NCBI GenBank assembly: GCA_034359265.1
Contig: CP136898.1
Span: 57,525,501 to 57,589,500, forward strand
Direction: 5' to 3'
Length of the DNA stretch: 64,000 nucleotides
DNA from: Canna indica
Lineage: Eukaryota > Streptophyta > Magnoliopsida > Zingiberales > Cannaceae
A program made the position numbers and the translations under genes. The notes beneath the pieces are model-generated. The model was given only the letters and a program-made list of their open reading frames with translations. It did no database searches and had not been told where the DNA came from. This document shows, piece after piece, positions 11,970 through 24,138 of the stretch (its first letter is position 1; the number at the start of each line of letters is the position of its first letter).

Positions 11970-14900
11970 CCAACTTTCGAAAACAAGTTTCCAACTTTCG
12001 AAACCAAGTTTCCAATTAACTGAACCAAATTCCCATATTTCAGAACTAAGTGTCCAACTTTTGGAACCACGTTCCCAACCTTCGGCACCATGTTCCCAAC
12101 ATTCGGAACCAAGTTCTCAACTTTTGGAACAAAGTACCCAATAATCGGAATCAAGTTTCAAACTTTCAGAACCATGTTCCCAACTATCGAAATCATGTTC
12201 CCAACTCTTGGAACCAAGTTCCTAACTTTCAGAACCAAGTTCCCAACTATTGGAACCAAGTTCCCATCTTTCGGAACCAAGTTTCCAATTTCCGAACCAT
12301 GTTCTCAACTTTCAAAACCATATTCCGAATTTTTCGAACCAAGTTCCTAACTTTCAGAACCAAGCTCCCAACTTTCGGAACCTTGTTCCAAACTTTCGAA
12401 ACCACGTTCCAATTTTTAGAACAAATTTCCCAACCTTCATAACTAAATTCCCCACTTTCGGAACCAAGTTTCAATCTTTCGGAACCAAGTCCCCAACTTT
12501 CATAACCAAGTTCCCATCTTCGGGAACCAATTTCCCGACTATCATATTCAAATTCTCAACTTTCTAAACCAAGTTCCAAACTTTTGTAACCAATTTTTCC
12601 TACTTTTTGAACGAAGCTCGCAACTTTCAGAACCAAGTTCACAACTTCATAACCTAGCTCGCAATTTTTCAGAACCAAGTTTCTATCTTTCTGAACCAAA
12701 TTCCCAACTTTCGGAACCTAGTTTCGATCTTTCCAAAATAAGTTCCCAACTCTTCGAAACAATTTCCCAACTTTCGGAACTAAGTTTCCAACTTTCGAAA
12801 CCGAATTCCCAACATTCTGAACCAAGTTCACAAGTTTCACAATCAAGTTCCCATCTTTCATAACCAATTTCCCAACTTTCTGAATCAAATTCTCAAATTT
12901 TCGAACCAAGTTACGTACATTCGTAACAAAGTTTCCTACTTTCTGAACCAAGTTCCCAACTTTCGGAACCAAGTTTCCAAGTTTCTAGATGAAGTTCCCA
13001 ACTTTTTGAACCAATTTCCCAACTTTTTAAACCAAATTCCCAACTTTCGGAAACAAGTTCTGATCTTTCAGAACCATGTTCCGAACTTTCTGAACCATGT
13101 TCCCAACTTTCGGAACCAAGTTCCCATCTTTCGGAACCAAGTTCCCATCTTTCGGAACCAATTTCCCGAATATTGGTACCAAATTCTTAACTTTCCAAAC
13201 TAAGTTCTGAACTTTCGTAACCAAGTTCCCTACTTTATGAACCAAGTTCGTAACTTTCAAAACTAAGTTCACAACTTCATAACCTAGTTCCCAACTTTTA
13301 GAACCAAGTTCCTAACTTTCTGAACCAAATTACCATCTTTTGGAACCAAGTTCCCAACTTTTCGAACCAAGTTCCCCACTTTTTAAACCATGTTCTGAAC
13401 ATTCCGAACCAAGTTCCGATCTTTCGGAATCAAGTTCCCAACTTTCGAAACTGAAATCTCAATATTTTAAATCATGTTCTGAACTTTCATAATGAAGTTC
13501 ACAACTTTCAGAACCAAGTTCCCATCTTTCAGAACCAATTTCCTGACTATCGGAACCAAATTCTCAACTTTCCGAATCAAGTTCCGAACCTTTGTAACTA
13601 AGTTCCCAACTATCTAAACCAAGTTCCAAGCTTTCGAAACCAAGTTCTCATCTTTCGAAACAAATTTCCCAACTTTTTGAACCAAATTCTCAAATTCTCG
13701 AACCCGGTTTCAAACTTTGTGAATCAAGTTCCCAATTTTCTGAACCAAGTTCCCAACATTCCGAACTAAATTCCCAACTTTCCAAACCAAGTTCCAACCT
13801 TTCCAAATCCAATTCCCAACTTTTGGAACCAAGTTCCACACATTCTGAACTAAGTTCCCCACTTTCCGAACCAATTTCCGAACTTTCCAAACTAAGTTTG
13901 CAACTTTCGAAACCAAGTTTCCAACTTTCAGAACCAAATTTCCAAGTAACCAAACCAAATTCCCATATTTCTGAACCAAGTTTTCAAATTTTGGAACCAA
14001 GTTTCCAACTTTTGGAACCAAGTTCCCAACTTTCGGAACCAAGTTCCCAACTATTAGAAAAATGTTCCCAACTTTAGGAACCATGTTCTGAACTTTTTGA
14101 ACCAAGTTGCCAACTTTCAGAACAATGTTCAGAATATTCGAAATCGAGTTTCTAACTTTCGGAACCTTGTTCCGAACTTTCGAAACAAAGTTCCCAACTC
14201 TTGGAACAAATTTCCCAACTTTCGTAACTAAATTCCTGACTTTCGGAACCAAGTTTCGATCTTTCAGAACTAAGTTCCCAACTTTCGCAACTAAGTGCCC
14301 ATCTTTCGGAAACAATTTTCCAACTATCGGATCCAAATTCTCAACTTTCCAAACCAAGTTCTGAACTATTGTAACCAACTTTCCTACTTTTTGAACGAAG
14401 TTCGCAACTTTCAGAACCAAGTTCACAACTTCATAACATAGTTCGCAACTTTCAGAACCATGTTTCCATATTTCCGATCTTTTCGAAACAAGTTCCCAAC
14501 TTTTAGAACCAATTTCTCAACTTTCGGAACCAAGTTCCCAACTTTCGGAACCGAATTCCCAACATTCTGAACCAAGTGCACAAGTTTCAGAACCAAGTTC
14601 CCATCTTTCGGAACCAACTTCCCAACTTTTTGAACCAAATTCTCAAATTTTCGAACCAAGTTTCCAACTTTCTAGACTAAGTTCCCAACTTTCTGAACCA
14701 ATTTCCCAACTTTTTGAACCAAATTTCCAATTTTCTGAACCAAGTTCTGATCTCTTCGAACCAAGTTCCGAATTTTCGAACGAAGTTTCCAACATTCTGA
14801 ACCATGTTCCCATCTTTCGGAACAAAATTCTCTAGTTTTCAAACCAAGTTTCGAACTTTCGTAATCAAGTTCCAAACTTTCTAAACCAAGTTCCCAACTT

Positions 14901-15952
14901 TACGAGCCATGTTCCAAACATTCAGAACCAAGTTCCCAAATTTCGGAACCAAGTTCCTAACTTTCGCCACCTAGTTCCCAACTTTTGAAAATAAGTTCCC
15001 AACTTTCGAAACCAAGTTCCAAACTTTTCGAACAAAATTTCAAACTTTCAGAACAGAGTTCCCAACTATGGGAACCAAATCCTCAACTTTCGAAACCAAG
15101 CGAACCAACATCCGAACATTCGAAACCATGTTCACAACTTTTCGAATCAAGTTCCAACCTTTCCAAATTAAATTCCTAACTTTCGAAACCATATTCCCAA
15201 CTTTCGGAACAAAGTTCCAGACTTTCCGAACCAAGTTTCACACTTTCTGAACCAATTTCCAAACTTCGAAACCAGGTTCGCAACTTTCGAAACCAATTTT
15301 CCAAGTAACCGAACCAAATTCCCATCTTTCCGAACCATATTCCCAACTTTCAGAACCAAGGTCCCAACTTTTGGAACCAAGTTCCCAACTTTCTGAACCA
15401 TATTCCCAACTTTCGGAACCATGTTGCGAACTTTTCGAACTAAGTTCCCTTCTTTCGGAACCAAGTTACCAAGTTTCGGAATCAAGTTGCCAACTTTTGG
15501 AACAATATTCCGAACATTCGAAATCAAGTTCCCAACTTTCGGAACCTTGTTTCGAAGTTTCGAAACCAAGTTCCCAACTTTTGGAACAAATTTCCCAACT
15601 TCCATAACTAAATTCCCACCTTTCAGAACCAAATTCCGCAATCTTCGTACCAACTTCCCAACTTTCGGAACCATGTTCCGATCTTTTGGAACCAATTTCC
15701 CGACTACCGGATCCAAATTCTCAACTTTTCAAATCAAGTTCCAAACTTTCCGAACCAAATTCCCAACTTTCGGAGCATAGTTCCCAACATTGGGAACCAA
15801 ATCCTCAACTTTTCAAACCAATTTCCCCACTTTCTGAACCAACTTTCGAACAATCGAAACCAAGTTCCGAACTTTCGGAACCAAGTTCTGATCTTTCCGA
15901 ACAAAGTTCCGAACTCTTCGAACTAAGTTTCCAACTTTTGGAACCAAGTTCC
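11970..15952. repeat. 21-bp minisatellite array, block 2
   Basis: Continuation of the same divergent 21-bp tandem repeat, from the end of the LINE scrap to the start of the copia solo LTR. Its content up to about 14.7 kb mirrors the 5.5-8.0 kb part of block 1 at an offset near 6.6 kb. No non-repeat coding content was seen. Confidence 0.96.
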
Positions 15953-16339
15953 TGTTGGCTTTAGGTTTTCAACCTTAGCCTTAATCTCGATTTTGATGGT
16001 TTTGATGATAACAAACATGAGATTAATGATTTCATTGAGAATATATTTCAGGATCCATATCAATTAGCGTTCGATGTCCTCGATCGGAAAAATAAGAGAA
16101 ATCGAGAAATCGGAAGGACATTGATTGTCACGCTCAGGTTCGTCATGGAAAATTTCTCGAAGATCGACGTGTGCTCCAAAGTCACAATGGAGGAGCTCAA
16201 AGTTCACATGAGAGCTCTCCAAGATGATGCGCGTTGAAAGCCGGAACCTGAAAACAAAGAGCGGAAGAAATCAACTGAAAAATAAACTCAACCTAAGTTC
16301 GGTCCACCGATCAGGGTAAGAAATGGGCAGTAGCCCTAA

Positions 16340-16665
16340 CGGTCGACCGATCGATCGACTGGACTGAGGCTAGCTGCAGACGCAGCTTGCGTCGATTGAC
16401 CGAAAATGAAATCGCAAGTTTCTTGCATCGGGCCGTCGACCGACCAAAGCCCAAAATGGGCGGTAGCTTGGCGGTCGACCAGTCGGTCGACCGACCTGCG
16501 TATAGCCAAAGATGCAAAATCGCGTCGGTCGATTGACGGTTCAACCGAATGCAAAATTGCGAGATTTGCGTCTGGGCGGTCGACCTGTCAGTCGACCGAG
16601 AATTGCAGCGATCGAAGGACCGGTCAACCAGTCGGTCGACCGACCACTCGACCGGCGGCCTGCAA
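16340..16665. repeat. GTCGAC/CGATCGA palindrome cluster in the copia LTR
   Basis: This part of the solo LTR is packed with overlapping short palindromes: GGTCGACC, CGATCG, TCGATCGA and GGTCGACCGACC. The same cluster, with different copy number and spacing, lies at about 31525-31760 and 45125-45400 in the minus-strand copies. It is GC-rich against an AT-rich LTR. The ORFs that run through it on both strands follow from the repeat and are not supported as genes. Confidence 0.8.
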
Positions 16666-16708
16666 TGGATAGAAAACTATCCGTTGAGCTATCGTTTCTT
16701 CAACAGGG

Positions 16709-16718
16709 TATAAATATA
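16709..16718 (+). promoter_or_regulatory. LTR TATA box (candidate)
   Basis: TATAAATATA lies in the middle of the solo LTR, followed by a short A/T-rich stretch. The equivalent position in the minus-strand LTR copies keeps the motif (reverse complement GTATTTATA near 31464 and 45064). The position is typical of a U3/R promoter in a copia LTR. No transcript evidence is available. Confidence 0.6.
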
Positions 16719-17488
16719 CCCTCATATGATTCATTTAATCTAGTTCCCTGACTTCTACAGAGTTTATTGAGCGATTAAGAGGAAGATTTAAGCCTTCCAA
16801 AAGATTAGTGATTGCGCTATGTTCTTCCGCCAAATTCCCCAAGCGCAAGCTCTGCTGCCTCAACTCGGAAATTGACTCGAGCTCCACCACTCGATGAGTT
16901 GAAAGCGCCGAAGACTTGAAAAGGAGTTGTGGTTTATCTTTTCATTCTTAGCTCTTTTTATTGTATCTTTTATTGTTTATTTAAACTGATTTTTATCTGT
17001 GCGTGTGATGACCAGGTGTTTGGTCTTGAGTGTATAAGTGGTTACCTGGTGTTAGGTGTAAAGCCACTTTTGTAAACTTAGTGTTTACTAGGATTAGTTT
17101 AGTTATCCCTTAGGGTTGAGGTGGAAGAGGACTCTCGATAAGAAGACGGTGAATTCCGGGTGTGGAAGTGCCTTAGGTTGAGAGTGCGTCTCTTCGCTGA
17201 AAAGTCCTCGTGTGTAAGGGAAACGTAAATTAATCTTGTAAAACTAGTTTGGAAATCCTAAGCGGGGTGCTTAGGTAGTGGAGTAGGCATTGGGGCCAAA
17301 CCACTATAAAATCTCAGTGTTTGTATTGATTCTTAATTTTGTGCTTAATCGCTTTATCATTTATCTCACTTCCGCATTCAATTATAAATTGCCAAACTAA
17401 TCTAAGAGAACAATTAAAAGTGAATTTAGGCTAATCGAATTAGTAAACACACTATTCACCCCCCTCTAGTGTCGCCATTTCGCCAATA

Positions 17489-20400
17489 GTTCCCAACTTT
17501 CGGAACCAAGTTCCCAACTTTCGAAACGAAATTCTCAACTTTTCAAAACTAGTTTCGAACTTTCGTAATCAAGTTCCCAACTTTCTGAACCAAGTTCCCA
17601 ACTTTATGAACCAAATTCCCAATATTCAGAACCAAGTTCCCAACTTTCGAAACCAAGTTCCTAACTTTCACAACCAAGTTCCCCAACTTTCGAAACCAAC
17701 TTCGCAACTCTCAGAAACAAGTTCCCAACTTTTGAAACCAAGTTCCCAACTTTCGAAACCAAGTTCCAAACTTTTCGAACCAAATTCCCAACTTTTGAAA
17801 CAGAGTTCCCAACTTTGGGAACCAAATCCTCAACTTTCCAAACCAAGTTCCTCGGTTTCTGAACCAACTTCTGAACATTCGAAACTAAGTTCCCAACATT
17901 CGGAACCAAGTTCCAAACATTTCGAACCAAACTCCCAACTTTCAAAACCAGGTTCCGAACTTTCGAAACAAAGTTCTCCACTTTCTGAATCAATTTTCGA
18001 ACATTTGAAACCAAGTTCCCAGCTTTCCAAATCAAGTTCCAAACTTCCAAAATCAAGTTCCCATATTTGGAACCAAGTTACTAACTTTCAGAACCATGTT
18101 CCGAACAATCGAAACCAAGTTCAGAACTTCTCTAACCAAGTTCCCAACTTTCGGAACCATGCTCCGAACTTTTGGAACCAAGCTCCCAACTTTCTGAACC
18201 AAGTTCCCCACTTTCTGAACTAAATTTTGATCTTTCGAAATCAAGTATCCAACTTTAGGAACCAATTTCCCAACTTTCCAAACCAAGTTCCCAACATTCA
18301 GAACCAAGTTACTAACTTTCGGAACCAAGTTCAGAACTTTTCGAACAAAGTTCCCAACTTTCAAAACCATGTTCTCAACTTTCGTAACAAAGTTCTAATC
18401 TTTCGGAATAAATTTCCCGACTGTCGGAACCAAATTCTCAACTTTTGAACCATCTTCTGAACTTCCATAACCGCGTTCCCAACTTTCTGAACCGAGTTCC
18501 CATCTTCTGGAACCAATTTCCCAACTTTCGAAACCAAATTCTCAAATTTCCGAACCAAGTTCCAAACTTTCGTAACGAAATTCCCAACTTTCTGAATCAT
18601 GTTCCCAAGTTTTGGAACCAGCTTCCAACTTTTAGAACCAAGTTTCCAACTTTCGGAACCAACTTCCAAACTTTCCAAACCAAGTTTCCAACTTTCAAAA
18701 CCAAGTCCCCAACATTGGGAATCAAGTTACTAACTTTCGGAACCAAGTTCAGAACTTTTCGAAAAAAGTTCCCAACTTTCGGAACCAAGCTCCCAACTTT
18801 CGGAACAAAGTTCTAATCTTTCGGAACCAATTTCCTGACTGTCAGAACCAAATTGCCAACTTTCTAAACCAAGTTCCCAACTTTACGAGCCAAGTTCCCC
18901 ACTTTCCGAACCAATTTCCGAACTTTCGAAACCAACTTTTGGAACCACATTCCCATCCTTCAACACCAAGTTCCCAATATTGGAAACCATGTTCCTATCT
19001 TTTGGAACCATGTTCCCAACTTTCGGAACCAAGTTCCCATCTATCGGAACCAAGTTTCCAACTTTCCGAACCATGTTCCCAACTTTCAGAACCATGTTCC
19101 GAACTTTTCGAACCAAGTTCCCAACTTTCGCAACCAAGTTCCCAACTTTCAAAACCACCTTCCCAACTTTCAGAAACAAGTTTCCAACTTTTGAAACCAA
19201 GTTCTCAACTTTCGTAACGAAGTTCCAAACTTTTCGAATCAAATTCCCAACTTTCGGAACAGAGTTCCCAACTTTGGGAATCAAATCCTCAACTTTCCAA
19301 ACCAAGTTCCCCACTTTCTGAACCAACTTCCGAACAATCGAAACCATGTTCCCAACATTTGGAACAAAGTTCCAAACTTTTCGAATAAAATTCCCAACTT
19401 TCGAAACCAAGTTCTGATCTTTCCGAACCAAGTTCTGAACTTTTCGAACCAAGTTTCCAACTTTCGGGACCAAGTTTCCAACTTTCGAAACCAAGTTTCC
19501 AACTTTCGAAACCAAGTTACCAACTTTCGAAACGAAATTCTCAACTTTTCAAACCTAGTTTCTGTCTTTCTGAACCAAGTTCCCAACTTTACGAACCAAA
19601 TTTCCAACATTCACTACCAAGTTTTCAACTTTCGGAACCAAGTTCCCAACTTTCACAATCAAGTTCCTAACTTTCAAAACCAACTTCCCAACTCTCAAAA
19701 ACAAGTTCCCAACTTTTGAAACCAAGTTCCCAACATTTGAAACCAAGTTCCAAATTTTTCGAACCAAATTCCCAACTTCCAAAACAGAGTTCCCAACTTT
19801 GGGAACCAAATCCTCAACTTTCAAAACCAAATTCCTCACTTTTTGAAACAACTTCCGAACATTCGAAACCAAGTTCCCAACATTCGAAACCAAGTTCTAA
19901 ACTTTCCGAACCAAATTCCCAACTTTCGAAACCATGCTCCGAACTTTCGAAACCAAGTCCCTCACTTTCTAAACCAATTTTCAAAATTTCAAAACCAAAT
20001 TCCCAACTTTCGGAACCAAGTTCCTAACTTTTCATACCAAGTTCCCAACTTTCGAAATCAAGTTCCCAACATTCGGAACCAAGTTACTAACTTTCGGAAC
20101 CATGTTTCGAACTTTCAAAACCAATTTCAGAACTTTTCGAACCAAGTTCCCAACTTTTCAAACTAAGTTCCCAACTTTCGAAAACAAGTTCCCAACTTTC
20201 AGAACCATGCTCCGAACTTTTCGATCCAAGCTCCCAACTTTCTGAACCAAGTTCCCCACTTTCTGAACCAATTTTTGTACTTTTGAAATCATGTATCCAA
20301 CTTTCGGCACCAAGTTTCCAACTTTTCAAACCAAGTTCCCAACTTTCGAAATCAAGTTTCCAACATTCAGAACCAAGTTCAGAACTTTTCAAACAAATTT

Positions 20401-21688
20401 CCCTACTTTTAGAACAAAGTTCCCAACTTTCGAAACAAAGTTCTAATCTTTCGGAACCAATTTCCCGACTGTCGGAACCAAATTCTCAACTTTTTGAACC
20501 AACTTCCGAACTTTCGTAACCAAGTTCCCAACTTTTTGAACCAAGTTTCCATCTTTCGGAACCAATTTCCCAACTTTCGAAACCAAATTCTCAAATTTCC
20601 GAACCAAGTTCCACACTTTCGCAACCAAATTTCCAACTTTCTGAATTATTTTCCCAACTTTTGGAACCAGCTTACAACTTTCAAAAACAAGTTCTCAACT
20701 TTCAGAACCAAGTTCCCAACATTCAGAACCAAATTCCTAAATTTTGGAACCAAGTTCCGATCTTTCCAAATCAACTTCCTCACTTTTCGAACCATGTTTC
20801 CTAATTTCGGAACCACGTTCCCAACTTTCGGAACCAAGTTCCCAACTTTCAGAACAAAATTCTCAACTTTTCAAATCAAGTTTCGAACTTTCGTAATCAA
20901 GTTCCCAACTTTCTAATCCAAGTTCCCAACTTTATGAACCAAGTTCCCAACATTCAAAACCAAGTTCCTAGCTTTCGTAACCAAGTTCCCAACTTTCAGA
21001 ACCAACTTCCAAACTTTTCGAGTCAAATTTCCAACTTTCGGAATAGAGTTCCCAACTACCAAATCATCAACTTTCCAAACCAAGCTCCCCACTTTCTGAA
21101 CCAACTTCCGAACATTCAAAACCATGTCCCCAACTTTTTGATCCAAGTTCCAACCTTTCCGAATCAAATTCCCAACTTTTGAAACCAAGTTCCTAACTTT
21201 CGAAACCAAGTTCCTAACTTTCGAAACCAAGTTCCACACATTCCGAACCAAGTTCCCCACTTTCCGAACCAATTTCCGAACTTTCGAAACCAAGTTCCCA
21301 ACTTTCGGAACTAAGTTCTCAAACTTCCGAACCAAGTTCCCAACTTTCCAAACCAAGTTTCCAAGTTCCCGAACCAAATTCTCATCTTTCAAAACCATGT
21401 TCCCAACTTTTGAAACCACGTTCCCAACCTTCGGTACCAAGTTCCCAACATTCGGAACCAAGTTCCCATATTACGGAACAAAGTACCCAACAATCGGAAC
21501 CAAGTTCCAAAATTTCGGAACCATGTTCCCAACTATCAGAACCATTTTCCCAACTTTCGAAACCAAGTTCCTAACTTTCGGAACAAAGTTCCCAACAATT
21601 GGAATTAAGTTCCCATCTTTCGGAACTCAGTTCCCAACTTTCTGAACCAATTTACCAACTTTCAGAACAATGTTTCGAATATTCGAAA
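17489..21688. repeat. 21-bp minisatellite array, block 3
   Basis: The same 21-bp repeat resumes directly after the solo LTR. The last part (about 20.5-21.7 kb) is a block copy of about 24.9-26.1 kb, including the rare TTCGAATATTCGAA variant used as the LINE target at 21679-21688. No coding content other than repeat-derived open frames. Confidence 0.96.
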
Positions 21689-22636
21689 AATACTACATAG
21701 CAAGGATAAACAGATAAGGAGCCATGGGACATCCCTGACGGAGACCTCTGCTACTCTGAAAGAAACCACAACTAGTGCCGTTCATGTTTATTGTAAATTT
21801 AGGATTGGAGATGCATGCTTTGACCCAACTAATCATTATCCCAAGGAAGCCATATTGTCTCATTAGTTCAAGCAAGAAATCCCATCTGACTGAATCGTAA
21901 GCTTTATGAAGATCGATCTTGACTGCCATTCTAGGTGACCCTCGCTGCAGGTGATATCCTGTCATAAGCTCATGACATAGAGCAATATTTTCATGGATAA
22001 GACGACCTTTCAGAAAAGCATGCTGGTTGGGGCCAATGAATTCACCCAGGACCTTCTGCAATCTGTTTGCAATGATTTTAGAGATAAATCGGTAAATTAT
22101 CTTACATACCGATATGGGCCGGTAGTCTGCAAAAGTATTAGGGCGCTTATTTTTTGCCACTAATGTTATTGAAGTGATGTTGATTTCCTGAAGGAGGCAA
22201 TTGGAATCAAAGAAGCTCTGGATAGCACTAATGACATCTTGCCCAATGATTTTCCACGTGGCCACGAAGAATTCTTTGGTAAAACCATTAATTCCTGGAG
22301 CTTTGTTATTAGGTGATTGCCGAATAGCTTCCAAGATCTCTTGAACGTGGATTGGTTTTCCCAGAAGCTCAATGCTTTCTTGCTTCAATCTTTTATGAAT
22401 CTGGAGTCCCGAGAAATCTGCATGTTCAGAGGGAGCATTAAACAGGTTATTAAAGAAATTTACCGCTTCCTGGTTCACCTGATCACCGTACACCCGCTGT
22501 CCTGACTCATTCAGAATAGAGTGAATAGCATTCTTGTGGCATCGCTGTTTAAAGGCCCTGTAGAAATACTTAGAATTGGAATCCCCAAGCTGAAGCCATT
22601 GGACTCTAGATTTTTGTTTCAGGCTTGCTTTTTCGG
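21689..22636 (-). pseudogene. LINE ORF2 reverse transcriptase, upstream half (inverted segment)
   Basis: An open minus-strand frame of about 315 codons holds the connector and the first RT blocks of a plant L1 ORF2. In order: SRVQWLQLGDSN near the start, NNKAPGINGFTKEF, ADYRPISVCKIIYR, GPNQHAFLKGR, the first catalytic aspartate context AVKIDLHKAYDSVRWDF, and RGLRQGCPMAPYLF at the end. It stops abruptly at the array junction, with no catalytic FADD box. It continues in the opposite orientation at about 22637. No stop or frameshift is seen in this half, suggesting a fairly young insertion. RT copies LINE RNA at nicked target DNA; as split here it cannot make one protein. Confidence 0.92.
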
Positions 22637-24138
22637 ATCTATTGGATGATCAAGTTGCATTTGGACGGCTTATGCCCCACCATAGGTGCCTCTCTCCACT
22701 TGTTACCCATCTGTCCTTTGCTGATGATCTATTTTTATTCTCTAAGGCAAATATTATGTCAGCCACAACTTTAAAGGTTTGCCTAGAGCACTTTCACCAA
22801 GTTTCAGGACTGCGTACGAGCAACTTGAAATCCCACTTATACATCTTTGGTACATCCCCGGAGCTGAGGGCTTCTATTGCAACGGTGTTGGACATGCCTT
22901 TTGGTTCTCTACCAGTTCGATACTTGGGGATTCCTCTACTATCGACTAGGCCATCTTTCCAAGACTGCCAGCCCCTGATGGATAGCATTGCATCACAAAT
23001 CAATGGATGAACTAGTAAATGTCTCTCTTTTGCAGGTCGTTTGGAGCTTATCAAATCTGTTCTGATGGGAAAGATATTATATTGGTGCTCTTCTTTTTCT
23101 CTCCCTCAACAGGTTATTATTCGTATTGAGCAGCTCTTGGCCCGGTTCCTTTGGTCTGGTCGATCGCTCAAGTGTAACCAACGAATCGTTTGGTTGTCCG
23201 TGTGCAAACCAAAAGAAAAGGGTGGCTTGGGGCTGAGAAATATCAGGAAGCTGAATCAAGCATGTATGATGAGATACATATGGGCCATTGCATCTAAGAA
23301 GGACTCACTTTGGGTGAGATGGGTTCATAGCAATTACTTGAGGGAGCACTCTATTTGGACTCGCCAGGTCCCTTCTACACTTGCTTGGGTGACAAGGAGC
23401 ATTTTCAACGTTAAATATCTTGCTCAACCATTCATCAGGCACCAAATAGGAAATGGTGAAGCTACCAGGCTATGGCATGACCCATGGCACCCTGATGGGA
23501 TTCTCTTTCACATTGTTAGACGATACCCTTATAGTATCCCTGCTCTCCCTACTGATCTTGTATCTGATATCCTTTCTCCTGAAGGGTGGAACACGGTTGG
23601 ATTCCACCATTCGTGCTTATTCGATGCTTGGCACACCCTACACCAGATCCGACTTCATGATAGACATGGGTGTGATGTCATCCTTTGGACAGCTTCCCCA
23701 TCGGGCACCTTCAGCCTTAAGTCGGCATACAACAAATTGAATTCCACTGAGCCTGATGTAGATTGGCATAGTCTGCTATGGTTTAAAAGCCATGTACCTC
23801 GATTCTCCTTCATCTCATGGCTGGCTTTCTGGAGAAGGCTCCCAACATTTGACCGCATGCATAGATGGGGTAAGCAAGGGCCAAATATTTGCTACCTATG
23901 TAGAGAAGATAGTGAGAGCATAGATCATATCCTATTATGCTGCACTTACTCTCTAAAGATCTGGCGTAAGGTACTTGGGATGATGCCACATGGAGATACC
24001 TTGGTGGATTATATGCCATGGCTTTTGAGTCAATTTGGCGGCTCCTCTGATGCCAAGCTATTGAGAAAGCTTCTTCTCACTATTACTATTCACCATTTGT
24101 GGAGAGAGCGGAATCGACGGTTGCATGAGAAAGGATAA
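22637..24138 (+). pseudogene. LINE ORF2 reverse transcriptase, downstream half with zf-RVT domain
   Basis: Plus-strand continuation of ORF2. It starts LLDDQVAFGR, reaches the catalytic box LSFADDLFLFSK near 22710-22745, then the thumb-like segment with RYLGIPLLSTRPS. The C-terminal zinc-binding zf-RVT region follows, with ICYLCRED and IDHILLCC near 23890-23945, and the frame ends at 24138. One in-frame nonsense codon interrupts it at 23008-23010, where relatives have W (TGA for TGG after SQING). The frame then continues intact from 23011 to the end. The half therefore carries a single disabling change apart from the inversion. The open frame beginning at 23041 is the same gene, not a second one. 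Confidence 0.92.

Larger units (their letters stand above)
1..15952. repeat. Kilobase-scale higher-order repeats in the 5' array
   Basis: Specific runs of unit variants recur far apart. The run at about 1062-1160 reappears at 3411-3500 (offset about 2350). The run at 1652 reappears at 4121 (offset 2469) and 10326 (offset 6205). The run at 2460-2800 reappears at 5220-5560 (offset 2760). The run at 5501-5957 reappears at 12090-12567 (offset about 6590), and 6108-6660 at 12718-13270 (offset 6610). About 5.1-8.0 kb is therefore duplicated as about 11.4-14.7 kb, with the LINE scrap at 11730 in only the second copy. The pattern is nested block duplication rather than single-unit slippage. Offsets come from matching variant strings by eye. 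Confidence 0.85.
15953..17488 (+). mobile_element. Copia-type solo LTR
   Basis: A 1,536-bp unique segment begins TGTTGG and ends CCAATA, a near-perfect terminal inverted pair for an LTR. It is flanked by the 5-bp direct repeat GTTCC (15948-15952 and 17489-17493), the size expected for copia integration. It matches, in opposite orientation, the LTRs at 44289-45745, 41115-41605 and 31037-36943 of the copia nest. It ends in the same ACTATTCACCCCCC and CTCTAGTGTCGCC segments that stand just before the primer site there. There is no internal domain, so this is the usual product of LTR-LTR recombination. It carries a TATA box near 16709 and a GTCGAC-rich stretch at 16340-16660. The family end is CTTCCA in other copies, so the terminal CCAATA is slightly diverged. 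Confidence 0.88.

Noticed and set aside
1..15952. CRISPR-like array
   Set aside because: Units are contiguous with no unique spacers, the DNA is a plant genome, and there are no cas genes.
16311..16751. ORFs of 70-90 codons in the copia LTR palindrome cluster
   Set aside because: Four overlapping frames on both strands arise from the GTCGAC repeats. Their length varies with repeat number among LTR copies.
22794..24019. Minus-strand ORFs at 22794-23054, 23655-23858 and 23810-24019 inside the LINE
   Set aside because: Shadows of the plus-strand ORF2 with its clear FADD and zf-RVT motifs.
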